A stretch of DNA of 64,000 nt, taken from positions 8,370,001-8,434,000 of the forward strand of contig NC_061475.1 in NCBI RefSeq assembly GCF_022581195.2, read 5' to 3'. Position numbers and translations under genes: made by a program. Position 1 is the first letter of the stretch, and each line of letters opens with the position of its first letter. Below the pieces are notes generated by a model. The model worked only from the letters and a program-made list of their open reading frames with translations, was not told the DNA's origin and ran no database searches. The DNA comes from Helicoverpa zea (lineage: Eukaryota; Arthropoda; Insecta; Lepidoptera; Noctuidae). Below are positions 21,315 through 32,510 of this stretch, piece after piece.

Positions 21315-21571
21315 ACTTAACCCGAACATCTGGGAAAAAGTTGCTGATGACCGTGAATAGTTGGAGGAAAAAAATATCCGATGGAGTGGTCGCGCATGAC
21401 AGTGCCTGGTTCGATCTGCTCTCCAAAAAACGCGATCTACATCACCAACGAATGGCACAACCTCCAACATCACCAGGAACTCAATTTGTCTGCGGACGTT
21501 GCGACCGGCGATGTCGCTCCCGTATAGGCCTTGTTAGCCATCAGCGCAAGTGCCAAAGCCAAACCACCTGA
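21315..21571 (+). pseudogene. LINE ORF2 C-terminal zinc-finger remnant
   Basis: The last 76 codons (21341-21571) encode W-R-K-K-I-S-D-G-V-V-A-H-D-S-A-W-F-D-L-L followed by CGRCDRRCRSRIGLVSHQ and RKC. This Cys-Cys-His-Cys/His finger ends many non-LTR retrotransposon polyproteins, as a C-terminal nucleic-acid-binding tail after the reverse transcriptase. Just upstream, NPNIWEKVADDRE continues the same protein in a different frame, so a frameshift near 21358 breaks it. Nothing of the reverse transcriptase core is present. It is a dead, 5'-truncated LINE piece; the clade is not resolved. Confidence 0.65.
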
Positions 21572-21781
21572 AACGGATGCAGCTTTAATCATCTTTTATA
21601 GATGTTATCAGGCCATAGTAGTAGAATTTTATATCATTTGGGTTTTTTTACTAATTTTAAACAACAAATTATTTCTTGCACTTCACCGTTAACTGTCTCT
21701 GTGGCCACTTAATATGATAAAAAATGCATCACAAAGAATTTACCATTATGATTTGTAATGATATTATAAGCTTTGGAGTTG

Positions 21782-21946
21782 TTTGGAGGAGTTTGTTCGC
21801 TTGCTTGAACGTGCTTATCTCAGGAACTACAATTAGTTCGATTGGAACATTCTGTCAATGTTAGAAAACGCATTCGTCGAGGGACGCTATGGATTACTTT
21901 TTATCCAAGTTCACAAAACGCGGAAGAAACTGGTGTCAGAAGCTAG
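21782..21946 (+). mobile_element. Helitron-like CTAG-ended fragment
   Basis: Carries gaacgtgcttatctcaggaa and ends gtcagaagCTAG. It is the same superfamily as 11540-11693. Confidence 0.5.
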
Positions 21947-22893
21947 TAGTTCAGTACTAGCGGTTCCTAGTAGTTTTCCAACCATATATTGCCTTTCTAT
22001 ATTACCTAGGATCATATCACATTCAATTTAACCTGCATCTGACTAATCCAAGATCCCGTTAAATCAAGGAACACATCTATTCCATATAATTCTATACTGA
22101 ACAATATTATCATATCGTTTCATGACGTCACAGCCGTGACAGGAGTAGCTTCCAAACGTAATTTGCATTCGCTGCATATCCGATGTATGCAGTTAATATA
22201 TTGCATATGCATCATATACTATATTGCATATAGCTGGGAGTATTGTCAGTTGGGTGCTGTTTTAAATATCAATACAGAGAAATAATTAAAGCATTTCGTC
22301 GATTCAAAATGTTTCACTTGCATTTGTTTTTGAAATTGATGTAAGTACCTACTTTACATACATAGTAGCCAACATAATTATTTTCAGGGCTTATTGACAT
22401 CAGTAAATGATTTAGCTTTAATATCATCATCTAGCGTAGGATTTTCCCAAAAAATGATAAATTAATGGTGTCTTATCAACTCTTAAAAGTCAAAAACAAA
22501 TACATTTAATAAAGTGCTGCCAACTTTTAGGCTGGCTGAAAATCAGCACTTTTTGAACATCAAGAAAAATACACAGAAACAGCCCCGAAAAACTGATCTT
22601 TCACGAAGTATTTTTTAAACTTCAGGGTATTGAAAATTATAGCAAAATTACTCCATATAATAAAGTATAGAACATATCGTTTTAAGTGAAAATAGGCTTC
22701 CATCTATAAGAACCCTAATCCTCGAACATAAAAACTCGTTTACGCCCGTCAACATCAATCATATCCTACAGCCTATTTACACCTGCGAATACTCTCCTAA
22801 ATATAACTACATAATGTTACTGTGAAAGCCTGAATTACGGTGTTTTCTAAGGTTGGTAAAATGAATAAAAAAATATTGTTAAAAATAGGTTCT
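21947..22893. other. Gene-free stretch
   Basis: It holds a cluster of TGCATAT motifs at 22170-22232 and a palindromic TGACGTCA at 22123. A repeat scrap near 22525-22600 (ggctgaaaatcagcactttt) also occurs around 2838. Confidence 0.35.
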
Positions 22894-22903
22894 AATTCTA
22901 TAT

Positions 22904-24316
22904 AATAAAAAAAATAGACAAAAGTTCTCTTTGCCTCCTGGGGTCACCAGTACTAGAAGAGTCATTTTCGGATTTTATTGAGAACAAAATTCAAAATTTC
23001 AATGATATTTCGGAAAGGTTATTCAAAATTAATATACATTCAGCCATCACCATCCTACGATACTGCTGCTTTGGCCCCAAATTAACCTACATCTTGCGTG
23101 CTTCTCATTTATGGAAGCACATCAACCTTTTGGATCAAATTGATAAAATAATTCGACACACACTTTCATCAATTTTAAATGTGGCCTTGGACGACAAAGC
23201 TTGGTCTCAAGCTACACTTCCCATCCGTATGGGAGGGCTTGGCGTCCGCAAAATTTCCAGTATTAGTTTACCGGCATTTATTTCCTCCGTCCATGGCACT
23301 GACAAATTGATCAGGAAAATCCTACCTATTACACTGATCAATTTTGAGGTGCCATGCCTGGCGGAGGCTATTAATGCCTGGAAAGTCACATGCCCGAATA
23401 CCGATCTACCCGCCAACCCATCCTCCCAGAGACAGTGGGATGAGCCGCTCTGCAGAGTAATACGGAAAAATCTCATTGATACGTCAATTACTTCTGCGGA
23501 GCGAGCACGCCTACTGGCTGTGGGTGAATGGGAGTCAGGTCTTTGGCTTCACGCATTTCCGTCGGCAAACATAGGCACCATGTTTGACGACACCACTTTC
23601 AGACTCGCTGTCTGCCTGCGTCTGGGTGCTTCATGCTGCACTCCTCACCGCTGCCACTGCGGGGAAGCTGTCAGCAGCCTCGGTCACCACGGCCTGTCGT
23701 GCAGCCGGAGTGCGGGCCGCATACCACGACATGCGAATATCAACGACGTGATCCGTCGGGCTCTTGTTGCCGTCGGCGTGCCAGCCGTACTTGAACCAAA
23801 TGGTTTGGCGCGCGACGATGGCAAGAGACCAGACGGCATGTCGCTATTTCCGTGGAAGATGGGTAGGACTTTAGTGTGGGACGCGACCTGCGTCGACACT
23901 CTTGCGCCATCCCATCTTCCTAGAACTGCGTGTTGTGTCGGCTCCGCCGCTTCACAAGCAGAAGACCTCAAACGGCGCAAATATAGTAGCCTTATCGGGA
24001 ATTACATGTTTGAGCCGTTTGGGGTTGAAACTCTCGGGCCGTGGGGTCCGAGTGCTCACGCGCTTGCAAAGGAAATTTCTAAGCGCCTTGTTGACACTTC
24101 TCGTGACCCAAGGGCTGGCTTTTATTTCGCACAGAGGTTGAGCATTGCCATCCAACGTGGCAATGCTGCCAGCCTTCTGGGTACATTACCCGGTGACAGC
24201 GATGAGGAGCAATTTTTTGATGCTATGTATTAGTTTTAAGTTGTATATATAAGTTTATTTTTAATTTTTAAAATTAATGTAAATATTATGTAAATATTTG
24301 AATAAAATTAAAAGGA
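22904..24316 (+). mobile_element. 5'-truncated LINE with 10-bp target duplication
   Basis: A 1,413-bp insertion bounded by the direct repeat aattctatat at 22894-22903 and 24317-24326. It carries the C-terminal part of a reverse transcriptase-type polyprotein, an AT-rich 3' UTR (24234-24316) and an A-rich 3' end (aataaaattaaaagg). The frame is still open throughout, so the insertion is fairly young. The flanks are not rDNA or another recognised fixed target. Confidence 0.85.
22914..24233 (+). pseudogene. LINE polyprotein C-terminus, REL-endonuclease-like
   Basis: An uninterrupted reading frame runs from the truncated 5' edge to the TAG at 24231; no authentic start exists because the 5' part is missing. 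The N-terminal part (to about 23130) reads LCLLGSPVLEESF ... HSAITILRYCCFGPKLTYIL, resembling the thumb/connector after a LINE reverse transcriptase. Near the middle is a Cys/His knuckle, CHCGEAVSSLGHHGLSC. Shortly after come RHANINDVIRRAL, then KRPDG and LVWDATCVDT; the PD-X14-D spacing matches the PD-(D/E)XK restriction-like endonuclease of R2/R4/NeSL-type LINEs, which sits downstream of a CCHC knuckle. The family's role would be target cleavage for target-primed reverse transcription. Assignment to a named clade is not possible by eye. The overlapping antisense frames are shadows. Confidence 0.75.
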
Positions 24317-24326
24317 AATTCTATAT

Positions 24327-24932
24327 TCATTCAGAAAGTTCTAAGATCGTCATTTCGTGATTTACCACCTTCCCTAGAATTTGTTTCAGTTGAAGTGATG
24401 TAACGATCATTTTACCAACTGTAAATGTACATTTCTGCGGTATCTCTACATATTATTAGTATATTTTATTGGTAAAACCTTTCAAAATAATTAGAGACCA
24501 AGATATAGACTTTGTCTAGTTTGGGACTCATCATTAGTCACAGAAAATGTAAAATTTTGCAAATATTTCTTATTCTATTATTATTCTTAAATATACCCAC
24601 TGGTATAGCTGTGTAATTGTCATACCCTGTTAAAGACGAAAATAGTACAACTTAAGATTAACCTATATTCATTCTTTCCCTGCAACACACACATCATAAA
24701 AACCTACTCATGAGTTAGAACAGAAAATTGTGCCCAAGGGAACCACAAAGTATCTCAAATTGCAACATTTAGGCGGACAAACACTTGTTTTTTGATCTAC
24801 TCTCCCTTTGATGTGCAAGACGACAAAAGAAAAACTCACGGATGGGTTTCACAAACAAGAACCCTAAAAATGCTCTTGTGTCCCAAAAAAGGTTCAAAAA
24901 TTCCTCCGTGTCTAAAATAACTGTGTTTCTTT
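24327..24932. other. Gene-free stretch
   Basis: Nothing was recognised between the LINE and the next MITE. Confidence 0.4.
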
Positions 24933-24935
24933 TAA

Positions 24936-25149
24936 CACACTGCAAACTTTTAGTCGGCCGATCGTTTGTTTGAGCTCATAAATCAGTATGAAGATGAATG
25001 GTAGTATGCACATTACAATGATCAGGTATTTAGCCGGTATCAGACCGACTAAGAACTTTGACAGCAATCAAGATGTTCTTAAAAATAAAGGTTTGCCAAC
25101 CATCGTGTCAACTGTCGGCCGACTGTTTAGTCTGCAGTGTGTGGTAGTC
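24936..25149. mobile_element. PIF/Harbinger-like MITE, compact copy
   Basis: A 214-bp uninterrupted copy in reverse orientation to 2731. The left end is cacactgcaaacttttagtc, then ggccgatcgttt; the right end is caactgtcggccgactgttt, then agtctgcagtgtgtggtagtc. TAA flanks both ends (24933-24935, 25150-25152). It best shows what the unit looks like without nested insertions. Confidence 0.85.
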
Positions 25150-25152
25150 TAA

Positions 25153-26865
25153 ATTCAAATATGTGTTCTGTTTTTAAATATAATATTCCTCAAACTGGGA
25201 TGAAAGCATTTTGGCAAAAAGGTTAAAAATATAAGGTTTTTTTCAGTTTATTTTTTCTAAATGAAATTGCGGTTTTGATACGGGATTTAATTTCTTTTTG
25301 GACGAATCTAAAATGCGTGTAGAGTTAACATAGAAATAATAACTTTTCATGTTTTGATGTCCATTTTAGTTTCATAAAAATATATTTCGTTTTTTGTATA
25401 AAATATTTGCAATGAAATGACATGCGATTCGGTACAGAATTAAAAAGTAAACTTTGTATTTTTTGTTTGTAGCTCAAAAAATACATTTGTAAATTAAAAA
25501 TGCAAGATGGGAATTATTCGGAATATGATTTAATTATAAGTGATGCATTATTTCATGTCAATGTAATTATTTCTCAAAATATGTTTTGATGGATTGAAAG
25601 TATGATAAGAAATAAATCTATTTGAAAAAAAAAGAGATAAGTAGGTACATACCTGCAAAATTTCTCAAAGAAGACGAAAATAATTACCAGCAATTTCTAT
25701 TTCAAATCTTATGTTAAAGCTGAAGAGAATTCAAATCGTAATTAACATACAAAATTATGAGAAGCCCGCTGGCTTATTTTCATATCAAAAAAAGAATCGC
25801 CAATGAGAAAAAATCGATGAATGACTGTTTTTTCTTCTTTTCTTTTAATTGATTGAAGTTGATTTAGTAAAGGAAATTGAGTTAGCTTTGAGGAAACGAT
25901 TATTGAAGAACGCGAACGGTTTTCTTTGCTAACGTTAGCTAAAAGTCGAATTAAAATATATGGGAGTTAATTTGTAAGAATACTAAGTATAGGATCAATT
26001 ATTAGTTTGATATTTACCACTTACTTGTAGACTGTAGAGAGTCTAATTAATAGAGAGTGCTTTTTCTATGAAATGCCTTCAATAGGGCTGGTTAGCTTGT
26101 AGATGCTTTGGCAAAGAAGTTAGACTTTTCAAATTTTGCAGTCTTTCTTAGGGCTAACGAACGGCTCAATAGATTTTGATGAATTTTGGCACCAGTACAT
26201 GTAAATTTTTATCCTGGTACGGGAATTAGTTCCTTCAAGATGTGGGTGAAAATACTGATTAAAGCTAGCTAGAAACATTAAAACCTTTGACTTTGAAAAA
26301 CTATACGTATATATTCTATGTAAAGATAGTCATATTTTAGCTACAACTTGTTATTTACTCTTCGTAAAACTTCTGTATACTTTTTTTATTTATTTTTGTT
26401 TTGACTTCTCCCTCGTATGATACACGCACGAGTAGATGATTTATGATAAATTGATATTTACTTAATTAAGTAAATAAGGAAAATACGCTTATAGACCTTA
26501 TTAAAGTAAAAATGCCAAAAATATCTTTATACTTCACTGCGTATGTAGTGGGTAATTAACGTATACACTGCCGTAATATCCACCACGAGAACTACTCCGC
26601 GCATAAAAACTATCTTTTTGTTTATCTCCATAAATAAGCTATCTATCAGTCCTATCTTAAAATGAAATATGTTTTAAAATCTTCACCTTCATAAAATATC
26701 TAATATTAGTTTTTTTCTTCAAGAAAACCGTTGCTTACTTATATCAAAACGTCATTTACTACCTTTTAACCAATACACAAACTACAAACAACTTATAGAT
26801 TCTATACTGATCCAATTGCATAAACATGAGCTTTCTCTACAGTTCCACAATGTTTACTTGTCAAC
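25153..26865. other. Long AT-rich gene-free stretch
   Basis: No gene, RNA or repeat family was identified in about 1.7 kb. A weak CTAG-element-like scrap lies near 26150-26270 (gcacggctcaatagattttg-type text, then gctagctag). Confidence 0.35.
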
Positions 26866-27014
26866 TAAGAGTAGCACACTGACGACTAAAAGTCGGCCGA
26901 CAGTTGCCGCGATCATCATCATCATATCAGCCAATAAGCGTGATGACAGGGTTAAAAAAAGTTATTTTTATTAGTCTTCATGTTAGATTGGCCAAAAATA
27001 TAAGACACATTTTT

Positions 27015-27597
27015 AGGGTTCCGTAGCCAAAATGGCAAAAACGGAACCCTTATAGTTTCGTCATGTCCGTCTGTCCGTCTGTCCGTCTGTCCGTCTGTCC
27101 GTCTGTCCGTCTGTCACAGCCGATTTACTCGGAAACTATAAGTACTACAGTGATGAAATTTGATGGGAATATGTGTTGTATGAACCGCTACAAAAATATG
27201 ACACTAAATAGTAAAAAAAAGAATTGGGGGTGGGGCCCCCCATACATGTAACTGAGGGATGAAATTTTTTTTTTCGATGTACATACCCGTGTGGGGTATC
27301 AATGGAAAGGTCTTTTAAAATGATATAAAGTTTTCTAAAAAACATTTTTCTTAAAGTGAACGGTTTTTGAGATATCAGCTCTCAAAGTCGTAAAAAGTAT
27401 GTCCCCCCCCCTCTATTTTTATAACTACGGGGTATAAAATTCTAAAAAAAATAGAGGTGATGCATGCTAATTAACTCTTTCAACGATTTTTGGTTTGATC
27501 AAAGTATCTCTTATAGTTTTTGAGATAGGTTGATTTAACTGTAATTTACGGAACCCTTCGTGCACGAGTCCGACTCGCACTTGGCCGGTTTTTTTAT
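27015..27597 (+). mobile_element. GGGTTCCGTAGCC repeat element
   Basis: It begins agggttccgtagccaaaatg, followed at once by an inverted acggaaccct, and ends tacggaacccttcgtgcacg, then agtccgactcgcacttggcc. The cgagt-ccg-actcg hairpin precedes a T-run. This is a widespread moth repeat that I recognise but cannot classify. An internal octamer microsatellite sits near the start. It has no coding capacity. Confidence 0.65.
27064..27114. repeat. GTCCGTCT minisatellite
   Basis: About six tandem copies of the octamer GTCCGTCT lie inside the GGGTTCCG element. They produce the spurious VCPSVRLS frame. Confidence 0.85.
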
Positions 27598-27742
27598 TTT
27601 AACATAACATTCAGTATTTGTTTAGATAATATCGCAAAAAAGATTAAGCGTGGGGGCTCGTGACGTCACGTCTGTGTAAAAAATTGTACTTAAAAGAGAC
27701 TTTTTAATCGTGGTATATCATTGTTGTTATTTGCTTGTGAGA

Positions 27743-27845
27743 GTGGGTTGAGGAGGTCAGATAGGCAGTCGGTCCTTGTAAAACGCATCCGGTTAGACTG
27801 GAAGCCGACCACAATATAGCTGGGAAAAGGCTAGGCAGATGATGT
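27743..27845 (+). mobile_element. SINE 3' fragment
   Basis: Carries gtgggttgaggaggtcagat to gttagactggaagccgacca and aggcagatgatg, with a small internal deletion around 27783. Confidence 0.75.
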
Positions 27846-27930
27846 ACTGTTCATACTACCGTTCATCTTCATACTGACTTATGAGCCCAAACAAACTATC
27901 GGCCGACTAAAAGTCTGCAGTGTGTTACTC

Positions 27931-28671
27931 AAAGACTGAAACTTCGTACCTAAACATCGTGATTGAATATCTTATCAATTTCATTTCAGTGTTTCGTCGC
28001 TCGAAAATATTTTGATGCTAGTTTCCAAAAGTTTGATTTGAAATGTATTTTGATATCGATTACGGGATTGTAATAGCTTTAAAGTTTGGTTTACATTGAT
28101 GGATTTGTAATCACTGCAGTTTGTAAGTTGAAGGGCTCGTGAAGTTAGGTTAAGCTGATGTTGTTTCGGCTTATGTGTAAATGGGTAAAATTTTGTTTTA
28201 ATGTTAGGTACTGCATGGTAACTGTTATTTTATTATTACTGCGTATATATAGGTTTTGTATAGGACCGGGTCGTTATACCATAGGTACAGACAGAATTGT
28301 GTTGCTAGGGAGTTGTTCTATCATTACTTCTTCCCAGCAAAAACACATACCAATTAGAGAAAGGCGTTCATTTTTGAGGGATGTCTTTTAGTGAAATTGA
28401 CTTTTAAAAAGAGCTGATTTTCAGCCACTTTTGAATAAATGACTTTTTATATTAATTTTATCTTGTGCGTAAAAGCTTGCCCGTAATTTCATAAAATGTT
28501 TTATTAGAACTTGAGTTTCCTATTCAAAATACAATTTATAAAGAGACAATAGAAATTCATTTTAAAACTATTTAGTGAGAACTGTATCTCAATTCACAAA
28601 CCTGTTAGTCAGACCCATTACTAGTACTCTTCTCGCTCTAATAAACAGAAACAGTTAGAACCATGGAGAAC
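27931..28671. other. Gene-free stretch
   Basis: Nothing was recognised. The 77-codon frame at 28158-28391 lacks any known motif. Confidence 0.35.
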
Positions 28672-28918
28672 AAAATGACTAGCGGAGATGCCATAACGGA
28701 AAATCTCCTAAGAAATAGTGCGCTAAAATGCGGGTGTGCGGGGGACATTACTGTCTTCGCCTTTATACGCCTTCTTTGAACCCGACCTTTTTTGGTAACG
28801 TCAAATATTCATTGACAGATGTCTCAGAGAACTCTGACTCGTAACAGATCGTTTTGGTCATGTCCACCCTACCTATTTGACCTAGAAGAAGGCGCCTGAC
28901 CTACCTGCATTATGGCAT
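28672..28918 (+). mobile_element. Unnamed TIR MITE, copy 1
   Basis: It shares its length and order with 44627-44908: aaaatgactagcggagatgc at the left, acgccttctttgaacccg internally, and cctacctgcattatggcat at the right. The outermost right TIR bases are lost here. Confidence 0.7.
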
Positions 28919-29039
28919 ATCAAACTCAAAATAATGTATTTAGTTGCTCGTTAAGATATTTACAGGTGTTGATAATAATGTTAAGGTACAGCTTAACGTT
29001 CTTTTTCAAGCGTTGCAAATTTGAAGTTTTATAATATAA

Positions 29040-29268
29040 CTAGCTTCCGCCCGCGGCTCCGCCCGCGGCTCCGCCCGCGTCGAGTTCGGTTATATCCCGT
29101 TTCCAAGAGAACTCTTCAAAAGTCCAGGATAAAACTATCCTATGTTGTTTCTCAAGGTCAACTCTATGTCTGTACCAAATTTTATTAAAATCAGTTCAGT
29201 GGTTTAGACGTGAAAGCGTAACAGACAGATAGACAGAGTTACTTTCGCATTTTTAATATTAGTAGGGA
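29040..29268 (-). mobile_element. Helitron-like element, complete ends
   Basis: On the minus strand it starts TCCCTACTAATATTAAAAAT after an A and ends with CTAG before a T (+ strand: aactagcttccgcccgcggc). At 229 bp it carries an internal duplication of the ggctccgcccgc motif near its CTAG end and a conserved core (cagttcagtggtttagacgt). No coding capacity. Confidence 0.68.
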
Positions 29269-29955
29269 TTTAGATATATCCATTCATTTTCTCTACTCGG
29301 TGGTCAGAACAAAATGTTCAGCAATTCTGAATAATGATAAAATTCCGTTCCTTAGCAATTCTCATTATGAATGGTGTGACAAACTGCACCGTGAACAATT
29401 TCCAGTGTTGCCAGTTTGCACTCCACTGTATTATTTAATCAGAGGACAGTCTTTGAATATTTAAACAGGTTTTTTTGTTTGCTGGGAAATCGAAGTACTT
29501 TGATGTGCTAGTAGGTTGAAGTTGTGGTAATTCTAAGTAAGTCATTCAATGTATAGGTCAATGATTTTATAAAAAAATATAGTTTTAAAGAACTTTATTT
29601 CTGGCTGTATGTACCTATAGTTTTTACAAAATAACTTGCTAGTGAGCCGTTATGTTTTTCAATTTGAAGTTGCATAATAGACTTAATTTTTCGCGGTAAA
29701 TTGAATAAGTACAAAAGTGTCTCGGTTTTCCCAACTTGGTATATACAAAATATAACATGCCTCTTATTTTAATTAGATATAAAAACGATTTCCTATAGTG
29801 AGACAGAATAGATTTCCCTTTAACTGATTTACTTAGAATCGAGCTCTGATTCAGAGCAGAAAATAGTGTAACAGAACCTGAATAAAAAGGGATTTTAACG
29901 CAAAAATACATGTGGCAGTTTTATCTCGATTGCGATGTATCGATACCTACGATTC
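29269..29955. other. Gene-free stretch
   Basis: Nothing was recognised. The 90-codon antisense frame (29639-29911) has no known domain. Confidence 0.35.
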
Positions 29956-29956
29956 G

Positions 29957-30120
29957 TAACCGACTTCAAAAAAGGAGTTGTTCAGGTTGACCCGTATGTA
30001 TGCATATATACTTTGTTTGTGCGTGATTATCTCACTTTCAGAAAAACCGATTTTGATGTGGCTTTCATCATAGTATTTGTCGTATTTAGGAGTAGACTTT
30101 AGGTAGGTAAATTAAATAGA
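29957..30120 (+). mobile_element. Dispersed repeat (ACCGACTTC family)
   Basis: It begins aaccgacttcaaaaaaggag and contains gtgcgtgattatctcacttt, then ccgattttgatg and atcatagtatttgtcg. Relatives lie at 18388, 33957 and 37773. The class is unknown. Confidence 0.65.
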
Positions 30121-30204
30121 AGTCAGTTGTATATTATTGTTTTTTTTTTTCGAATTTCCGATTCTAGATTTATGTCGTTTCACTTTTATGCGATGACCGT
30201 ACCT

Positions 30205-30356
30205 ACTTATTGGATGTCGTCTGGGTGTTACAATATAGGTACCTATTTGTGTAACTATGTTGTTTGTCAATTGTCCTACCCATAACATGAGCTTATAAAT
30301 AGCTTACCATGGAGCTAACCGACTGTGTATAAAAAGGTGTTCCGATATATTATTTA
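30205..30356 (+). mobile_element. SINE type B, 5'-truncated
   Basis: It carries gtctgggtgttacaatatag, then ccataacatgagcttataaa, then agctaaccgactgtgtataa and aaggtgttccgata. This is the body and 3' part of the full copy at 32007-32262 (opposite strand). The tRNA-like head is missing. Confidence 0.7.
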
Positions 30357-30984
30357 TATTTAAGATTTATGACGATTTGATTGACTTGTGTTTATGTTTC
30401 TGATTGCTTCTGTTTACAGCGTGGGATGAATGAATGACTGATTGATTGATGTTGACGATACGACTTTAGAAACATTATCGTTTTAAATGTTTACTCGGTG
30501 CTAATTTTGGTGAAGTTAATTAATTAGTTCTATGTTTAGATCAACGTTATTTACCTAAATGTAATTGGTTTTAGAAGATTGCGATTTTGCCCAAAATTTT
30601 GATTTAGATATTCTTGTGTCTTGAAATGTGATTACACTTCGCAAAGTTAAAAAGATGGCTGAGCTATTTATTGAAAATCGTTAATGATGCAAAATATTGT
30701 GATGATTATTCCCAAAGGATCTAACATTTCGAAAAAGAATAAATACCTACGTTAAATCAAAACTTGATAAAATTAACAACAAAACTGTTAGTACTTATGT
30801 TATTAACTGCAGTTTTTGTTTCCTAAATATCTCAATATCATGAACAAAGAACATCCTGAACAATTTAAAAACTTCCTCAAAAGTCCTCGAACACGTTTAC
30901 TGTTTAAAAACAAAGAACTGAAGCAGGCAAATAAAATTATCGATGCGTGTAGAACGAGGCCCTAGAGCTCTTAACCAACCGGAA
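30357..30984. other. Gene-free stretch
   Basis: Nothing was recognised. Confidence 0.4.
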
Positions 30985-30996
30985 CCGCTATGAGCA

Positions 30997-31164
30997 CGGT
31001 AAGTCTGACACCAGTCTTACCAAGGGGTATTGGTTTGCTTGGGTAACTGGGTTGAGGAGGTCAGATAGACAGTCGTTCTTTGTAAAACACTGGTAATCAG
31101 CCGCATCTGGTTAGGCTGGAAGCCGACCCCAACATGGTTGAGAAAGGGCTCTGGAGAGGATGAG
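30997..31164 (+). mobile_element. 5'-truncated SINE with 12-bp target duplication
   Basis: Shared SINE body from ggtaagtctgacaccagtct to the ggagaggatga tail. It is flanked by ccgctatgagca (30985-30996) and ccgatatgagca (31165-31176), differing at one base. Confidence 0.85.
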
Positions 31165-31376
31165 CCGATATGAGCATAGACTCCTATGTGAATAAGTCTG
31201 GCAATTTACGCGCGGTGACGACGCAACGCAACAAATAGTGATTGAGCTATCATGCATTTTCGATCACATCGTTACGCACGCACACGACAAAACACAAGCA
31301 TAAACATTTCATATACAAAATTATGCGAGTATGACTGCCGATCTTGTTTTTTTGTTTTTCGCTGTTACATCATCAA

Positions 31377-31590
31377 ATGACCACTCCTGCTGTGGGTGCA
31401 GTGCAAGGGAGTATCAGACTCTTACTGAATAAAACCTAACACGTTCCTTCTTGAGCTCTTTATGTACCAAGACCGCGGTAACTCTGTCGATCAATTTTAC
31501 AGCCCCGGCAGGCTTTGGCTCCAATGGCCCCCATCTAGGATTTGCTACAACGGGGCGTCTCCGGTTGGTTTAATGCTCTTAGCAAGAGGC
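31377..31590 (-). mobile_element. Retroposon with GTCATTTGATGAT 3' end
   Basis: Carries acatcatcaaatgaccactc, then gtatcagactcttactga, then tgtaccaagaccgcggtaac. It extends further 5' than other copies, into ggctttggctccaatggccc. Confidence 0.7.
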
Positions 31591-32006
31591 TTATAAATAT
31601 ATACATAGGTGGTTGGAAATAGGTGTTTCCCGATGTTTTCACTAAAAAGGTTGCAAGCAAAATATTTTTGCGGAATCCCGGATTCCATTTGCGACCCTTT
31701 TTTCTGTTTTAGGCCGAGTTTTCGTTAAGTATACGGTGTGAATTGCTTGTAAGTACGTGTGTTATGTTTGAAAATCTTCACGATTTCAGGATAAAAATAA
31801 TGAAAAAGTAAATGTATGTATATGTAGGGTTCTCGGAATCGTTGGGAATAAAATAAAGGAAATAATGAGAAAGTAAATAGGGTTTTTTTTGGGAGAATGC
31901 GTTGTGAATTGGTTGTGTGGAACTATGCATGTATATAGCATAATAAGTATTCTGTGACACCTGGTTTCACGAGTTAACCTGGAGAATATGAAATTTCATT
32001 CATTTT
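31591..32006. other. Gene-free stretch
   Basis: Nothing was recognised. Confidence 0.4.
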
Positions 32007-32262
32007 TTTAATAATGTCAGGACACCTTTTCACACACGGTCGGTTAGCCCCATGCTAAGTTATTAATTAACTTGTGTTATGGGTGCTAACACAACTGATA
32101 AACTACATATAGCTACACATATACATATTTATAAATACATATTGTAACACCCAGACCACGGCCAACAAGCATGCTCATCACACAAATGTCGACCGAACCA
32201 GGAATCGAACCCGGGACCTCAGGTTCGGCAGTCCGGCAAGGTGACCATTGCGCCATCGAGGT
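32007..32262 (-). mobile_element. SINE type B, full-length, tRNA-derived
   Basis: On the minus strand the head reads gacctcgatggcgcaatggt (A box), then ggtcccgggttcgattcctg (B box), as in a tRNA. The body follows (gcatgcttgttggccgtggt, ctgggtgttac) and the 3' end is gtgtgaaaaggtgtcctgac. It is a family distinct from the GGATGAT-tailed SINEs. The B-box-bearing 62-codon frame on this strand is not a gene. Confidence 0.8.
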
Positions 32263-32510
32263 CGTTATTGTAATAAAATAATCTACCGAGTATCCTAGCA
32301 AGCAAAAATCTAATAAATAAAATTTATATCTGTGTTATATGAATTATTTACTGAATAAAACAAAACCGTTCAAACGTAATAAAACTGTACGAAAAATTAA
32401 TATTTGTAACCGATTGTAGATTACACAATAAATTGCTCAACGTATATTAAAAAGTAATAAAATTGCTTCGTGTAAATAAACTGCGATCAAAACAACAAAA
32501 CCATTGAACC

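Larger units (their letters stand above)
26869..27930. mobile_element. PIF/Harbinger-like MITE carrying other repeats
   Basis: The left end gagtagcacactgacgacta (after TAA at 26866-26868) pairs with the right end taaaagtctgcagtgtgtta, then ctc. The expected 200-bp MITE has been expanded to about 1.06 kb by a GGGTTCCG element (27015-27597) and a SINE fragment (27743-27845). Confidence 0.7.

Noticed and set aside
23207..23980. Minus-strand frames opposite the LINE gene (and 23902-24155)
   Set aside because: Shadows of the genuine plus-strand LINE frame.
27063..27251. VCPSVRLS repeat protein or CRISPR-like array
   Set aside because: It is an octamer minisatellite inside a dispersed repeat, without spacers.
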